64,000 nt of DNA. Source: Rutidosis leptorrhynchoides. Lineage: Eukaryota; Streptophyta; Magnoliopsida; Asterales; Asteraceae. Both the position numbers and the translations under genes were made by a program. The notes under the pieces are model-generated. The model was not told the origin of the DNA, searched no databases, and saw nothing but the letters and a program-made list of their open reading frames with translations. Where the stretch lies: positions 180,728,501 through 180,792,500 of the forward strand of contig NC_092333.1 of assembly GCF_046630445.1 (NCBI RefSeq), read 5' to 3'. Position 1 is the stretch's first letter. Each line of letters begins with the position of its first letter. Below are positions 21,056-34,006 of this stretch, one piece after another.

Positions 21056-22915
21056 TGATATGCGAAAAGTGGTGTATGAATTGTTGTATAAAATAATATG
21101 GAAAAATACCGATTAGAGATTGCTACACACTAACGGACAGTGTACCCGATCGTGTAGTAGTATAGTAACTGGTTTAGTTCCGTGTATCGTTCCAAGGACA
21201 GTTGTATTAGTCAAACTAGAATTATAAACTATATTATGATTAACTAAGTAAATGAAGCTTAAAGGTACAAGTTTTACGTTTTGGTGGCTATTTAACGATT
21301 TAGCCAAATCAGAGAAGGTTAAATGTAAAAACAATATTTTTGGTCTTTATAAGATGAAAATTAGTGCAAAGAAAGTAAGTAAGATAGATTTGAAATCAAT
21401 TTAAGGAAAAATGCTCATCTAGACTTTTTACCCTCGATGTTGAATGTTATTTAAGATTAAGACCGGATTGATTGGTTATGCACGAGAACTAATTGATCGG
21501 TTCACCAAGAGTAGTCTTGAGTAAACACTCAAAAGGGATTACAAGACGCAAGTGATGTTCTTGTCATCTAAGACCTCCTATTTGTAATCAACTAATTCAA
21601 CTAGTCTAAAGACTTGAAGAATGATCAAGTCAATGGTGTGTTGATCATGATCCACTCCTATGTCAACTTATGATTTAGCCTAGTTCATTCCCTTGGTCCG
21701 GTTAAATGCTCAATTCACCCAACCCAAGTAATCAATTTAGTGTGGTAATAAGATCCCTATAAACGTCACTAGATAAGGCAAATTACTAACACCTATTAGT
21801 TATATGGAATCGAGTAATGAAAATATGTATAACAATATCTAGGGAATTGATCGTTCACCTATATAACTACACATATCAATTAGGCTATCCGAAAGTATCT
21901 ACAAGAGTCGTTCTTACATCCCTATATAAACTAACCATTTGAACTCAACTTATCCCTTTTGGTAAAAGATGGATAAACACATGTCACTAGATGTAAATCA
22001 ATACATTAATTTAACAAGATGATGTCTCTTAATCAAATGAACATATCAACTAGTTGAATCGAAAGGATTAAGCTTTAACAAGAATGGTTCTTGTATTCAA
22101 ACATCAAACTATCGTGCATAATAACAATCAATCAAAAGTAAACATTCAACATCTCAGTTATTTATCTAGATGAACATTATAGAGTTTAGCCAACAATCAT
22201 AATTACAAACAAAATAACAATCAACTGATAAGTAGATTTCATTGTTGGAGGACAAGAAAACAACCTAATAGAGAATGAATCTTGGATGGAGAAGGTTTTG
22301 ATCTTTGAAGACTTGATGTTGTTCCTCTTTCAAGAGCTTGGAGTTCACCAAATTTGCTTCCAAAATCGTCTCAGTAACCTCTGGTTTCGTATATGATAAA
22401 ACAGTCCCTCAATCAGTAGGTTTTAAAGTGGAGAAAGTAGGTCAAAAGGCAAAAGTAGCTGAAAACCTACTACAGGACGGCGTCCTAAAGTCTGGACGGC
22501 GTCCCATTCTTAAGAGCTGGACGGCGTCCCAAATACTTGGATGGCGTCCCACATTAAAAGGCTGGACGGCGTCCCAAAGCCTTGGACGGCGTCCCAATGT
22601 AACAAAAATTGCTGTTTCATTTTCTTTTCAATCTTCTTTCATTTGGACGAAGCCTAATACCTTTGATGCCTTGTTTTACCATTTTAGAGCATAAATTAGA
22701 CCTTAACTTGTATCGGGATCAACCAAGGTCATAGATCATCCAAACTCTTTATAAATCACTCTCCGATACAAATTTGCACATCTTGGCCTATTACTTGTAG
22801 AAACGCCTTCATTATCCTTGATTCTAGAGCATTTTTACACGATATTGCGATAGATATATATGATGTTATTGAGCAATATCAATAAGCTATTTTATATACA
22901 CCTCGCATAACATCA
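21056..22915 (-). repeat. Element C 5' LTR, 1,860 bp
   Basis: On the minus strand it starts TGATGTTATGCGAGG and ends CATATCA. The first 55 bases are closed by a perfect 9-bp inverted repeat (22907-22915 with 22861-22869). It carries six GGACGGCGTCC motifs. A short open stretch over those motifs (22338-22694, +) has no recognisable product. Confidence 0.88.
22475..22594. repeat. Six-copy GGACGGCGTCC array in the C LTR
   Basis: Near-palindromic 11-mers at 22475, 22494, 22519, 22539 (one base changed), 22564 and 22584. Starts are spaced 19, 25, 20, 25 and 20 bases, so the larger repeating unit is about 45 bp holding two motifs, usually written TGGACGGCGTCCCA. Confidence 0.9.
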
Positions 22916-24727
22916 CTTACAGTAGGTTATTATTCTAATACAAGGTAATAATCATATTCAAACTTTGGTTCAATTTCTATAACTATAACAATCTTATTTC
23001 AAGTGATGATCTTACTTGAACTTGTTTTCGTGTCATGATTCTGCTTCAAGAACTTCGAGCCATCCAAGGATCCGTTGAAGCTAGATCCATTTTTCTCTTT
23101 TCCAGTAGGTTTATCCAAGGAACTTAAGGTAGTAATGATGTTCATAACATCATTCGATTCATACATAAAAAGCTATCATATTCGAAGTGGTAAACTAGTA
23201 ATCACTAGAACATAGTTTAGTTAATTCTAAACTTGTTCGCAAGTAAAGTTAATCCTTCTAACTACACTTTTAAAATCAACTATACATATGATCTATATCT
23301 ATATGATATGCTAACTTAATGATTTAAAACCAGGAAACACGATAAACACCATAAAACCGGATTTACACTGTCGTAGTTACAACCGGGGCTGTTTTGGTTT
23401 GGATAATTAAAAACTATGAAAAACTTTGATTTAAAAGCTATACTTCTGGGAAAATGATTTTTCTTATGAACATGAAACCATATCCAAAAATCATGGTTAA
23501 ACTCAAAGTGAAAGTATGTTTTTCAAAACAGTCATCAAGATGTCGTTCTTTCGACGGAAGTGACTACCTCTTTCAAAAATGACTTATAATTTGTATTTTC
23601 AACTATAAACCTATACCTTTTCTGTTTAGTTTCATAAAGTCAAGTTCAATACAAAATTGTGGTCGCTTAAATCACTCAAAACGGATTAGAAACGAAGAAA
23701 TATCGAGCAAAACAAAATTGTTAAAAAATACTCATTTTAGCTACGTGAAAATTGGTAACAAATCTATTCCAACCTTAACTTAATCAACTTGTATTGTATA
23801 TTATGTAATCTTGAGATACCATAGACACGTATACAATGTTTCGACCTATCATGTCGACACATCTATATATTCGGAACAACCATAGACACTCTATATGTGA
23901 ATGTTGGAGTTAGCTATACAGGGTTGAGGTTGATTCTAAAATATATATAGTTTGAGTTATGATCAATACTGAGATATGTATACACTGGGTCGTGGATTGA
24001 TTTAAGATAATATATATCGATTTATTTCTGTACATCTAACTGTGGACAACTAGTTGTAGGTTACTAACGAGGACAGCTGACTTAATAAACTTAAAACATC
24101 AAAATGTATTAAAAGTGTTGCAAATATATTTTGAACATACTTTGATATATATGTACATATTTGTTATAGGTTCGTGAATCGACCAGTGGCCAAGTCTTAC
24201 TTCCCGACGAAGTAAAAAATCTGTGAAAGTGAGTTATAGTCCCACTTTTAAAATCTAATATTTTTGGGATGAGAATACATGCTGATTTTATAAATGATTT
24301 ACAAAATAGATACAAGTACGTGAAACTACATTCTATGGTTGAATTATCGAAATCGAATATGTCCCTTTTTATTAAGTCTGGTAATCTAAGAATTAGGGAA
24401 CAGACACCCTAATTGACGCGAATCCTAAAGATAGATCTATTGGGCCTAACAAACCCCAACCAAAGTACCGGATGCTTTAGTACTTCGAAATTTATATCAT
24501 ATCCGAAGGGTGTCCCGGAATGATGGGGATATTCTTATATATGCATCTTGTTAATGTTGGTTACCAGGTGTTCACCATATGAATGAATTTTATCTCTATG
24601 TATGGGATGTATATTGAAATATGAAATCTTGTGGTCTATTATTATGATTTGATAATATATAGGTTAAACCTATAACTCATCAACATTTTTGTTGACGTTT
24701 TAAGCATGTTTATTCTCAGGTGATTAT
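22916..24727 (+). repeat. Element D 5' LTR, first visible segment
   Basis: Aligns nearly base for base with 49350-51159 of the 3' LTR. The left edge is the C insertion point (CTTAC) and the right edge the B insertion point (ATTAT). Non-coding; no genes seen. Confidence 0.93.
24723..24727. other. Target-site duplication of element B, left copy
   Basis: ATTAT directly before the B 5' LTR. The same five bases follow the B 3' LTR at 41148-41152, and the uninterrupted D 3' LTR has a single ATTAT at the matching place. Confidence 0.95.
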
Positions 24728-25195
24728 TGATAATGCTAAAAACGAACATATATTTCATAGCATTATTCCTCAAGAAAGACAAGCTTTTAGTTGCAATTGT
24801 TCTATTTACAAGTGATATTCGTTTAAATAATAAAAGGTGAAGACAAAAGACAGATTCGACGAATTGAAGACGCAAACGACCAAAAAGCTCAAAAGTACAA
24901 AAGACAATCAAAGAGGTTCCAATTATTTATAAGAAACGTCTCGAAATTACAAGAGTACAAGATTCAAAACGCAATGTACAAAATATAAAATTGTACGCAA
25001 GGACGTTCGAAAATCCGGAACCGGGACCAGAGTCAACTCTCAACGCTCGACGCAACGGACTAAAAATTACAAGTCAACTATGCACATAAATATAATATAA
25101 TATTTAAATAATTCTTATAATTATTTATATATTATAATAAATAATAAAAACCGTCGGCAAGAAAGACTCCAAAGGGACTGAGCTGTAATTTCATT

Positions 25196-25241
25196 CTCCG
25201 CGACTCGCGGAGTTTGAAGGCAAAAATGCCGCGAGTCGCGG
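25196..25241. repeat. Promoter-proximal palindrome pair in B 5' LTR
   Basis: CTCCGCGACTCGCGGAG and CCGCGAGTCGCGG, identical to the pair in the B 3' LTR (39721-39737 and 39754-39766) and 23 bases upstream of the TATA box. Confidence 0.9.
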
Positions 25242-25263
25242 AGCCCCAAAAGTCGACTTTTCC

Positions 25264-25270
25264 TATAAAA
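25264..25270 (+). promoter_or_regulatory. LTR TATA box, element B 5' LTR
   Basis: CCTATAAAAGC followed by a CT-rich initiator-like stretch. This would start the genomic RNA of element B. Confidence 0.7.
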
Positions 25271-26644
25271 GCAACCGAATTCTGATCGCAAATCATCATC
25301 TTTTTTCTCCTCATTCATACGATATATTTATATTTATAATTTATATTTTAATTTTAATTTTAATTATAATTCTAATAATAAGGGTATGTTAGCGAATATT
25401 GTAAGGGTGTAAGTCGAAATTCTGTCCGTGTAACGCTACGCTATTTTTAATCATTGTAAGTTATGTTCAACCTTTTTACATTAATGTCTCGTAGCTAAGT
25501 TATTATTATGCTTATTTAAAACGAAGTAATCATGATGTTGGGCTAATTACTAAAATTGGGTAATTGGGCTTTGTACCATAATTGGGGTTTGGACAAAAGA
25601 ACGACACTTGTGGAAATTAGACTATGGACTATTACTGGGCTTTATATTTGTTTAACTAAATGATAGTTTGTTAATGTTAATATAAAGATTTACAATTGGG
25701 CGTCCCTATAAATTACCATATACACTCAATCGGACACGATGGGCGGGGTATTTATATGTACGAATAATCGTTCATTTAACCGGACACGGGAATGGATTAA
25801 TAGCCACTAGAATAATTAAAACAGGGGTGAAATTATGTACAAAAAATTATGTACAAAGGACACTTGGTATAATTGATAACAAAATATTAAAACCTTGGGT
25901 TACACTCAGTCGACATCCTGGTGTAATTATTAAACAAAGTATTAAAATCTTGTTACAGTTTAAATCCCCAATTAGTTGGAATATTTAACTTCGGGTATAA
26001 GAATAATTTGACGAGGACACTCGCACTTTATATTTATGACTGATGGACTGTTATGGACAAAAACTAGACGGACATATTAAATAATCCAGGACAAAGGACA
26101 ATTAACCCATGGGCATAAAGCAAAAATCAACACGTCAAACATCATGATTACGGAAGTTTAAATAAGCATAATTCTTTTATTTCATATTTAATTTCCTTTA
26201 TTTTATATTTAATTGCACTTCTAATTATCGCATTTTTATTTATCGTTATTTACTTCATGCTTTAATTTAAGTCTTGTATTTATTTTTAATATTTTACATT
26301 TGGTTTTAACTGCGACTAAAGTTTTAAAATCGACAAACCGGTCATTAAACGGTAAAAACCCCCCTTTATAATAATAATATTACTTATATATATATTTTTA
26401 TAAAAGTAAACTAATATAGCGTTGAGCTTTGTTTAAAAAAGATTCCCTGTGGAACGAACCGGACTTACTAAAAACTACACTACTGTACGATTAGGTACAC
26501 TGCCTATAAGTGTTGTAGCAAGGTTTAAGTATATCCATTCTATAAATAAATAAATATCTTGTGTAAAATTGTAGCATATTTAATAGTATTTCACACTAAA
26601 AATAATACTATTTTGTATACACCCCCTACGACATCAAGTATTTT

Positions 26645-26662
26645 TGGCGCCGCTGCCGGGGA
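26645..26662 (+). promoter_or_regulatory. Primer-binding site of element B (tRNA-Asp type)
   Basis: TGGCGCCGCTGCCGGGGA, identical to the site in element A, eight bases after the LTR end. Confidence 0.92.
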
Positions 26663-27813
26663 ACTCTCTTAAAAGCCGGAAGCGCAACACTAATATAAAA
26701 AAAAAAAAAAAAAAAAAAAACCTCGAGTTTTAAACTGTTCCAGGGTTGAATTTTGAAACCCCGCGACTCGCGGGGTTTGTTGTTTGAAATACCGCGACTC
26801 GCGGAGTAATTCTGACACCGACAGAAACCCTACTGCAATTAATCACGGAGTAATTATTAATTAATTATTATTATAAACCCTAATTATTATTATTATTATA
26901 ATTAGTTTTAGTTTAATTTAAGTTTTATTTAATTTATATTTTAGTTTATTAAGTTTAATTAAATTGTAAAATTAGTAGTTTTATTAAATAAATAATATAA
27001 AAATAATATTTTTATAAAAATTGTAATTTTTACAACTTTTTGTATATTTTTATATTTTGTCCCTTTTTAATCGTTGTAGCATAATATTTGTATTTTTCGC
27101 TCATATTTAATTTTAAACTTAGTTTTTGCTATAGTTATTTTTACTCCTATATTTTTAGGCTTTGCCGTACAATTCCTTAAGTGCTTTTTCTTAGATTAAG
27201 ATTTAGGTACTTTAGAATTTTGCGACGCCTTTTTAAGTTTTAGTTTCTTTTTAAGTTATTTCCATTTGGGATATAGTTTTTCCTGTAAGCTTTAATATTT
27301 TTAGACGACTTTTACCTATGTATCAATTATCATTCCAATTAGTAATTTCAATTTGCGATTATAATTTTAAGTTAGTTGTAGTAATAAGGTTAGGTTAGTC
27401 AAGTATTTTTAAGTTTTATAAGTTTCTTTTATTTTTTCCGTCACCTTTTATTTTTTCAACCATTTTTCTTTTTCGACGAACTCTTTTTCTTTCTTATTTC
27501 TCGCTATTCTAGTTTTTAGGACATAGATTTTTATTCTACTTCTTATCTAAATTTCTTAAAATTACGAAAATTTATTTTAAGTGGTTAAATTAATAGACAT
27601 CAAAATTTTCTGGTTCGTAGTAATAGTTGGATTTGTACGTGGACCGGGTTATTGGAGCCAAACAGTACTCAATTATATTGAGACCAAACGAATCCTGCCC
27701 CTCTGCTTCATCTTTTGGCTATTCGAAACGTGGGCAAAATCAGAAAAGTCTATTGATTGGATAACTTATTATAATTTTTCTTTCCTTTTTAAAACTAATA
27801 GGATATTCAGTGA
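26663..27813 (+). other. Element B untranslated leader
   Basis: Contains an A-run of about 24 bases (near 26697-26720) followed by palindromes CCCCGCGACTCGCGGGG (26759-26775) and CCGCGACTCGCGG (26792-26804), then T-rich sequence homologous to the A leader. No ORF with an ATG and recognisable product. Confidence 0.7.
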
Positions 27814-30800
27814 ATGCACCGAGCAAGACGTTCACCACCTTTTGTACGTTCACCACCTGTAACTAGATCAAGACATTTAGCAAATATAACCACCGTTGAT
27901 TTTTCTTTAGAATCGTCATCCAGTCAACCAAGTACTTCAGTTCAAATTTTCGATAATCCATTTTTTGAACCCAACCTCACAATTGAGAATCCGGAGAATA
28001 TTCAGGAACGGTTCGTAGATCCTGAACCACTAACAATTCCTCCGGAACCACCAATCATTCAAACAGAGATTGTTGAGGAACGGACCATTAAATCAGAATC
28101 ATCTAGTGATACCGATTCAACAAATTCAATTATGGAGAATCTGGAACCTTTAAGTATGGAAGACCGAATGAGAGCTAAACGCACTGGCCAAGGTCACGCA
28201 ATTACTCATCCAGACATTAATGCGCCAGATTATGAAATCAAAGGACAAATTCTACACATGGTGACTAATCAATGCCAATTTAGTGGTGCGCCGAAGGAAG
28301 ATCCAAATGAACATCTACGTACCTTTAATAGGATCTGCACACTATTTAAAATCCGAGAAGTGGAGGATGAACAGATATATCTCATGTTATTTCCCCGGAC
28401 TTTAAAGGGAGAAGCCAAAGATTGGTTGGAATCGTTACCTGAAGGGGCGATTGATACATGGGACGTTTTAGTTGAAAAATTTCTTAAACAATTCTTTCCT
28501 GCATCTAAAGCCGTAAGACTTCAAGCCGAAATTGTTACGTTTACACAGAAGCCAAATGAAACTCTATATGAGGCGTGGACAAGATATGGAAAGTTATTAA
28601 GAGGATGTCCGCAACATGGTTTAGACACCTGTCAAATAGTACAAATATTCTACCAAGGATGCGACATCACTACAAGAAAAGACATAGATATAGCAGCTGG
28701 TGGTTCTATTATGAAGAAAACCGAAACTGATGCTTACAAAATTATTGATAATACTGCTTCCCACTCACATGAGTGGCACCAAGAAAAAGACATCGTTAGA
28801 TCATCTAAAGCAGCTAGAGCCGATTCTAGCCATGACTTAGATTCCATTTCCGCAAAGATAGATGCTGTGGAGAGACGAATGGAAAAGATGACTAAAGATA
28901 TTCACTCAATACGAATTAGTTGTGAGCAGTGTGGAGGACCACATTTGACAAAAGATTGTCTCAGTATTGAATTAACAATGGAACAAAGAGAGAATATTTC
29001 ATACATAAACCAAAGGCCTGGAAATAATTATCAGAATAATTATCAACCGCCAAGACCGATTTACAATCAAAACCAGAATTATAACCGAAATATTCCATAC
29101 AACAACCAATAAGGTCCTAGCAATCAACAAGTATCCAATAATACTTATAATCAGCAAAGACCTAATTTTCAAAACAAACCACCACAACAAACCGATGATA
29201 AAAATCCGAATTTAGAAGATATGATGACGAAGCTAGTTGAAACTCAAACGCAGTTTTTCACATCTCAGAAACAAACAAATGAACAAAATGCTTAAGCATT
29301 TAGAAATCAACAAGCTTCTATTCAAAATCTGGAACAAGAAGTGAGTAACCTAGCAAGGTTAATAGGTGAAAGAAAACCGGGAAGTCTACCTAGTGATACA
29401 AATGCTAACCCCAGGAGTGAAACAGCTAAAGCTATTACCACAAGAAGTGGTACAACACTTAAACCACCTGAAATAACTGTAACTTCTGATGAAGCTATTC
29501 CTACTCCACGAGAACCACAACCTGATCAAGATAAGGAAAAAGAACCGGTAGTTGAAAAGGTTAATGAAGATAACACAGTTAAGGATAAACCTTATGTTAA
29601 ACCATACCAACCACCACTTCCTTACCCGAGTAAAATGAAGAAAGAGAAACTTGAAGTCGAGCAATCCAAATTCTTGGATATGTTTAAACAGATAAATGTA
29701 AATCTTCCTTTCATTGATGTGATTTCAGGAATGCCTAGATATGCTAAATTCTTGAAAGATCTAATCTCAAATAGAAAGAAAATGGAAGAACTCTCGGCTG
29801 TTACTATGAATGCTAATTGTTCAGCAGTGCTGTTGAATAAGATACCAGAAAAATTATCTGATCCAGGAAGTTTCACAATTCCATGTTTTCTGGGTAGTCT
29901 TAGTTCAATAGAAGCATTGGCAGACTTAGGTGCTAGTATAAATCTAATGCCGTATTCACTATACACTAAACTAGACCTTGGAGAATTGAAACCAACCAGA
30001 ATAAGCATACAACTAGCCGATAGATCAATAAAATATCCTAGAGGGATAATGGAGAACATGCTAGTTAAAGTTGGTACTTTAGTATTTCCAGTAGATTTTG
30101 TTGTTTTGGACATGGAAGAAGATTCTCAAGTTCCTCTCATATTAGGAAGACCATTCTTAAACACGGCTAAAGCAATGATAGACGTGTTCGGTAAGAAATT
30201 GACCCTAAGTATAGAGGATGAGAGTGTTACCTTTTCAGTTGATAGAGCAATGCAACAACCACAATCTGCAGATGATACATGTTATTATATTCAAACTATA
30301 GATGCACATGCAGAATTATTGGAAGAATTTCCAGAATTACAAGGAACAGGAGAATGTTCTTTAGGAGAAGGTAATGAAACAATTGATGAAGCTGAAATGT
30401 TAGCTACACTTATAGCTAATGGATATGAACCAACAACAGAAGAAATTCAAATGTTAAAAGAAGAAGACAGATATCGATACAAATCATCGATAGAAGAACC
30501 TCCGAAATTAGAGTTAAAGCCACTTCCAAACCATTTGGAATACGCTTATTTACATGGTGAATCTGAATTACCTGTAATAATATCGTCTTCTCTTACTGAA
30601 AATGAGAAATCACAACTCATTTCTGTGTTGAAAGCTCATAAACCAGCCATTGCAAGGAAGATTCATGATACTAAAGGCATAAGTCCTTCGTATTGCACTC
30701 ATAAAATCCTTATGGAAGAAGGTCATAAAACGTATGTGCAATGCCAACGAAGACTAAATCCAAATATGCAAGATGTTGTTAAGAAAGAAATTATTAAACT

Positions 30801-33417
30801 GCTAGATGCAGGTTTAATTTATCCAATCTCTGATAGTCCATGGGTAAGCCCAGTTCAATGCGTGCCTAAGAAGGGTGGCACGACTGTCATTACAAATGAG
30901 AAAAATGAGCTTATTCCTACTAGGACTGTAACAGGATGGCGTGTGTGTATTGATTATAGAAAATTAAATGACGCCACCAGAAAAGATCACTTTCCCTTAC
31001 CTTTCATAGATCAAATGTTGGAAAGATTAGCCGGAAATAGTTACTATTGTTTTCTAGATGGATTTTCCGGATATTTTCAAATTCCAATAGCACCCGAGGA
31101 CCAAGAGAAAACCACATTCACGTGCCCTTATGGTACTTTTGCTTACAAACGCATGCCATTTGGACTTTGTAACGCCCCTTCAACCTTTCAAAGGTGTATG
31201 ATGGCGATTTTTCACGACATGATAGAAGAATGCATGGAAGTATTCATGGATGACTTTTCAGTCTTCGCTGATACATTTAAATCATGTCTAGTTAATCTGG
31301 AACGAATGCTAATTAGATGCGAAAAATCAAATCTAGTTCTTAATTGGGAGAAATGCCATTTCATGGTTAAAGAAGGCATCGTTCTTGGACATAAAATTTC
31401 AAAAGAAGGAATTGAAGTGGATAGAGCTAAAGTAGATGTAATTGCTAAACTTCCACATCCCACCAATGTTAGAGGAGTTAGGAGTTTTTTAGGGCATGCC
31501 GGTTTTTACCGACGTTTCATAAAAGATTTTTCTAAAATTGCCACTCCTATGAATAAACTCCTAGAAAAGGATGCTCCATTCATCTTTTCAGATGAGTGTA
31601 TCAAATCTTTTAATATTCTTAAAGAGAAACTCACTAATGCACCGATCATGATAACACCAAATTGGAATCTACCATTTGAACTAATGTGCGATGCAAGTGA
31701 TTTTGCAATGGGAGCCGTTTTAGGACAAAGGATTGAAAAACGATTTCAACCTATATATTATGCTAGTAAGACATTACAAGGAGCACAAACGAACTATACA
31801 ACTACTGAAAAAGAACTCCTTGCTATTGTCTTTGCTTTTGACAAATTTCGATCATATCTCGTTCTAGCAAAAACGGTGGTCTATACCGACCATTCTGCTC
31901 TTAGATACCTATTTTCGAAACAAGATGCTAAACCAAGATTAATCCGTTGGATCTTACTCTTACAAGAGTTTGATATTGAAATCCGAGATAAAAGAGGAGC
32001 AGAAAATCTCGCCGCTGATCATCTTTCTCGTCTTGAAAATCCTGAGTTAGAAGTTCTAAATGAATCAGCCATACAAGACAACTTTCCTGATGAATATCTA
32101 TTGAAGATAGATTATAAAGAAATCCCATGGTTTGCAGACTATGTAAACTACTTAGTTTGTGGATTCCTTGAAAAAGGATTAACGTACCAAAGACGAAAGA
32201 AATTCTTCAGTGATATAAAACACTATTTTTGGGAAGATCCACATCTGTTTAAAAGTTGTCCCGATGGAATAATACGCCGATGTGTATTTGGAGATGAAGC
32301 TAGTAAAATATTAAACCATTGTCACACAGGACCAACAGGAGGGTATTATGGGCCTCAACTAACAGCAAGAAAAGTTTATGATGCTGGATTCTATTGGCCA
32401 ACAATTTACAAAGACGCACACCTTCTTTGCAAATCCTGTGATGCTTGTCAAAGGGCCGGAAAAATAAGTCAACGTGATGAAATGCCACAAAATGTCATCC
32501 AAGTATGTGAAGTATTTGACATTTGGGGTATTGACTTTATGGGTCCATTTCCAAAATCTCATAATAATCTCTACATTCTCGTTGCCATTGATTATGTATC
32601 TAAATGGGCGGAAGCACAAGCTCTCCCAACTAACGATGCACGAGTTGTAGTCAACTTTTTAAAACGTCTTTTTGCAAGGTTTGGAACACCGAAAGCTTTA
32701 ATAAGTGATCGGGGTACTCATTTCTGTAATAATCAACTTGAGAAAGTTCTTAAAAGATATGGAGTAACTCATAAAATCTCCACCGCATATCATCCACAAA
32801 CAAGTGGACAAGTTGAAAATACCAACCGAGCTTTAAAACGTATTCTAGAGAAAACCGTAGGATCAAATCCAAAGGAATGGTCCATTAAATTAGAGGATGC
32901 ACTCTGGGCTTTTAGAACAGCCTACAGAACTCCAATTGGAACCACACCTTTTAGACTTGTTTATGGAAAAGCATGTCATCTTCCAGTAGAAATTGAACAC
33001 AAAGCATTTTGGGCTTTGAAAACATGTAATCTTGATTTACATGAAGCCGGACATCTACGATTAAGTCAACTAAACGAATTAGAAGAATTAAGACATGAAG
33101 CATACGATAATTCGTTAATCTATAAAGAAAGAACGAAGAAATGGCATGATAAAAGAATCAGAAGTTCAAAAGAATTTAAAGAAGGAGACAGAGTTCTTCT
33201 TTTCAATTCACGATTCAAGCTATTTCCTGGAAAATTGAAATCAAGATGGTCTGGACCATTCATAGTCAAAAGAGTTTACCCATACGGAACGATAGAATTA
33301 ATAAATTCAAATGGGATTGAATTTAAAGTTAATGGTCACAGAGTTAAACATTACATACATGGTCCGATGGAAGTCGACAACGAAGTTAATCACAATTTCG
33401 ACACCACAGCTAACTAA
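27814..33417 (+). pseudogene. Athila gag-pol of element B, two nonsense codons
   Basis: One frame of 1,868 codons, same domain order as element A: gag capsid domain, CX2CX3HX4C knuckle, protease DLGAS, reverse transcriptase with FMDDF at 31243-31257, RNase H, integrase with its D,D,E residues in place. Breaks are TAA at 29110-29112 (codon 433) and TAA at 29293-29295 (codon 494), both in the Asn/Gln-rich linker after the zinc knuckle, where element A has CAA. The protease-RT-RNase H-integrase part is open for more than 1,350 codons after that. One zinc-site His of the integrase is Tyr (codon 32344-32346, GGYYG for GGHYG), probably harming the HHCC fold. Confidence 0.94.
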
Positions 33418-33589
33418 GTGTGGGGAGAATCAAGTCTTTAAAGGATAATATGTATTTCTGTTAGAGTTAGATTGTCTGTTTTCGTGTAGTTCTCGAAAAT
33501 GGAACCCGAATGGTCTTTCCCTAGCAGACCCTAAAGAACTAGTCTTCTCCCCCCATTCTGAATTTTTATTTTTTTTAGGTTTTTACAAA

Positions 33590-34006
33590 ATGAAGACTGC
33601 CTGTGAACTAAACAATGGTCTAATGCTACACGCTTTGATCACTAAAAGAAATAATGACATTCTACCAAGTGAAATAGTATCAGTAATCAGAGAAAGAATG
33701 GACGGAGTTAGAAAAGAATCCAGATGCGAAGATAATAAGTTACAATTTGGTAAAGGAAAATCAAAATCAACAGCGAAAAGAAGAGCACGACACCTAGAAA
33801 GATGTCACAAATGCGGAAAATGGTCACATGGAGGTAAATGTTCAAATAATCAAACCTATTCAAATACCGAATTTGTTACTTTATGCAGAGACGGACCGTT
33901 CATATGTTTAGAAGAAAAGACACTGAATGCTCGAGGTTACGCCTATGTAGCCATGGAAAACCAATTAAACCGACTATCTTATGAATGGGATAGATCATAT
34001 AACTAA
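33590..34006 (+). CDS. Small basic zinc-knuckle protein of unknown function (element B copy)
   Basis: 138 aa, intact, 172 nt after the gag-pol stop as in element A. It keeps the basic stretch and the RCHKCGKWSHGGKC motif unchanged. Five residues differ from the A copy (Asn/His, Ile/Leu, Thr/Ala, Val/Ala, Asp/Asn), all outside the Cys/His motif. It is the only intact gene longer than 100 codons in element B. Probable nucleic-acid-binding protein; function unknown. Confidence 0.6.
   Translation: MKTACELNNGLMLHALITKRNNDILPSEIVSVIRERMDGVRKESRCEDNKLQFGKGKSKSTAKRRARHLERCHKCGKWSHGGKCSNNQTYSNTEFVTLCRDGPFICLEEKTLNARGYAYVAMENQLNRLSYEWDRSYN

Larger units (their letters stand above)
15215..22915 (-). 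mobile_element. Element C: Athila-type Ty3 LTR retrotransposon, interrupted by element A
   Basis: Reading leftwards on the minus strand: 5' LTR (22915-21056), tRNA-Asp-type primer site, short leader, gag-pol, then about 220 bp of downstream sequence before element A begins. The 3' LTR must lie left of the window. The right end abuts D 5' LTR sequence with CTTAC (22916-22920); the intact D 3' LTR reads through the same site at 49350-49354, so C inserted into D. Its proteins resemble A and B but belong to another family: different LTR, and palindrome GGACGGCGTCC instead of CCGCGACTCGCGG. Confidence 0.9.
24728..26636 (+). repeat. Element B 5' LTR, 1,909 bp
   Basis: TGATAATGC to GACATCA. It has the palindrome pair (25196-25212 and 25229-25241) immediately before the TATA box. 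Relative to the 3' LTR it has an extra 14-bp tandem copy of a TTATGTACAAA-containing segment near 25840-25860. Confidence 0.96.

Noticed and set aside
22475-22594. Evenly spaced short repeats as a CRISPR-like array
   Set aside because: Units are 11-bp palindromes with 8-14-bp spacers inside a plant LTR; no cas genes, eukaryotic context.
22338-22694. 118-codon ORF spanning the GGACGGCGTCC array
   Set aside because: On the strand opposite to element C, product of the repeat sequence; no domain.
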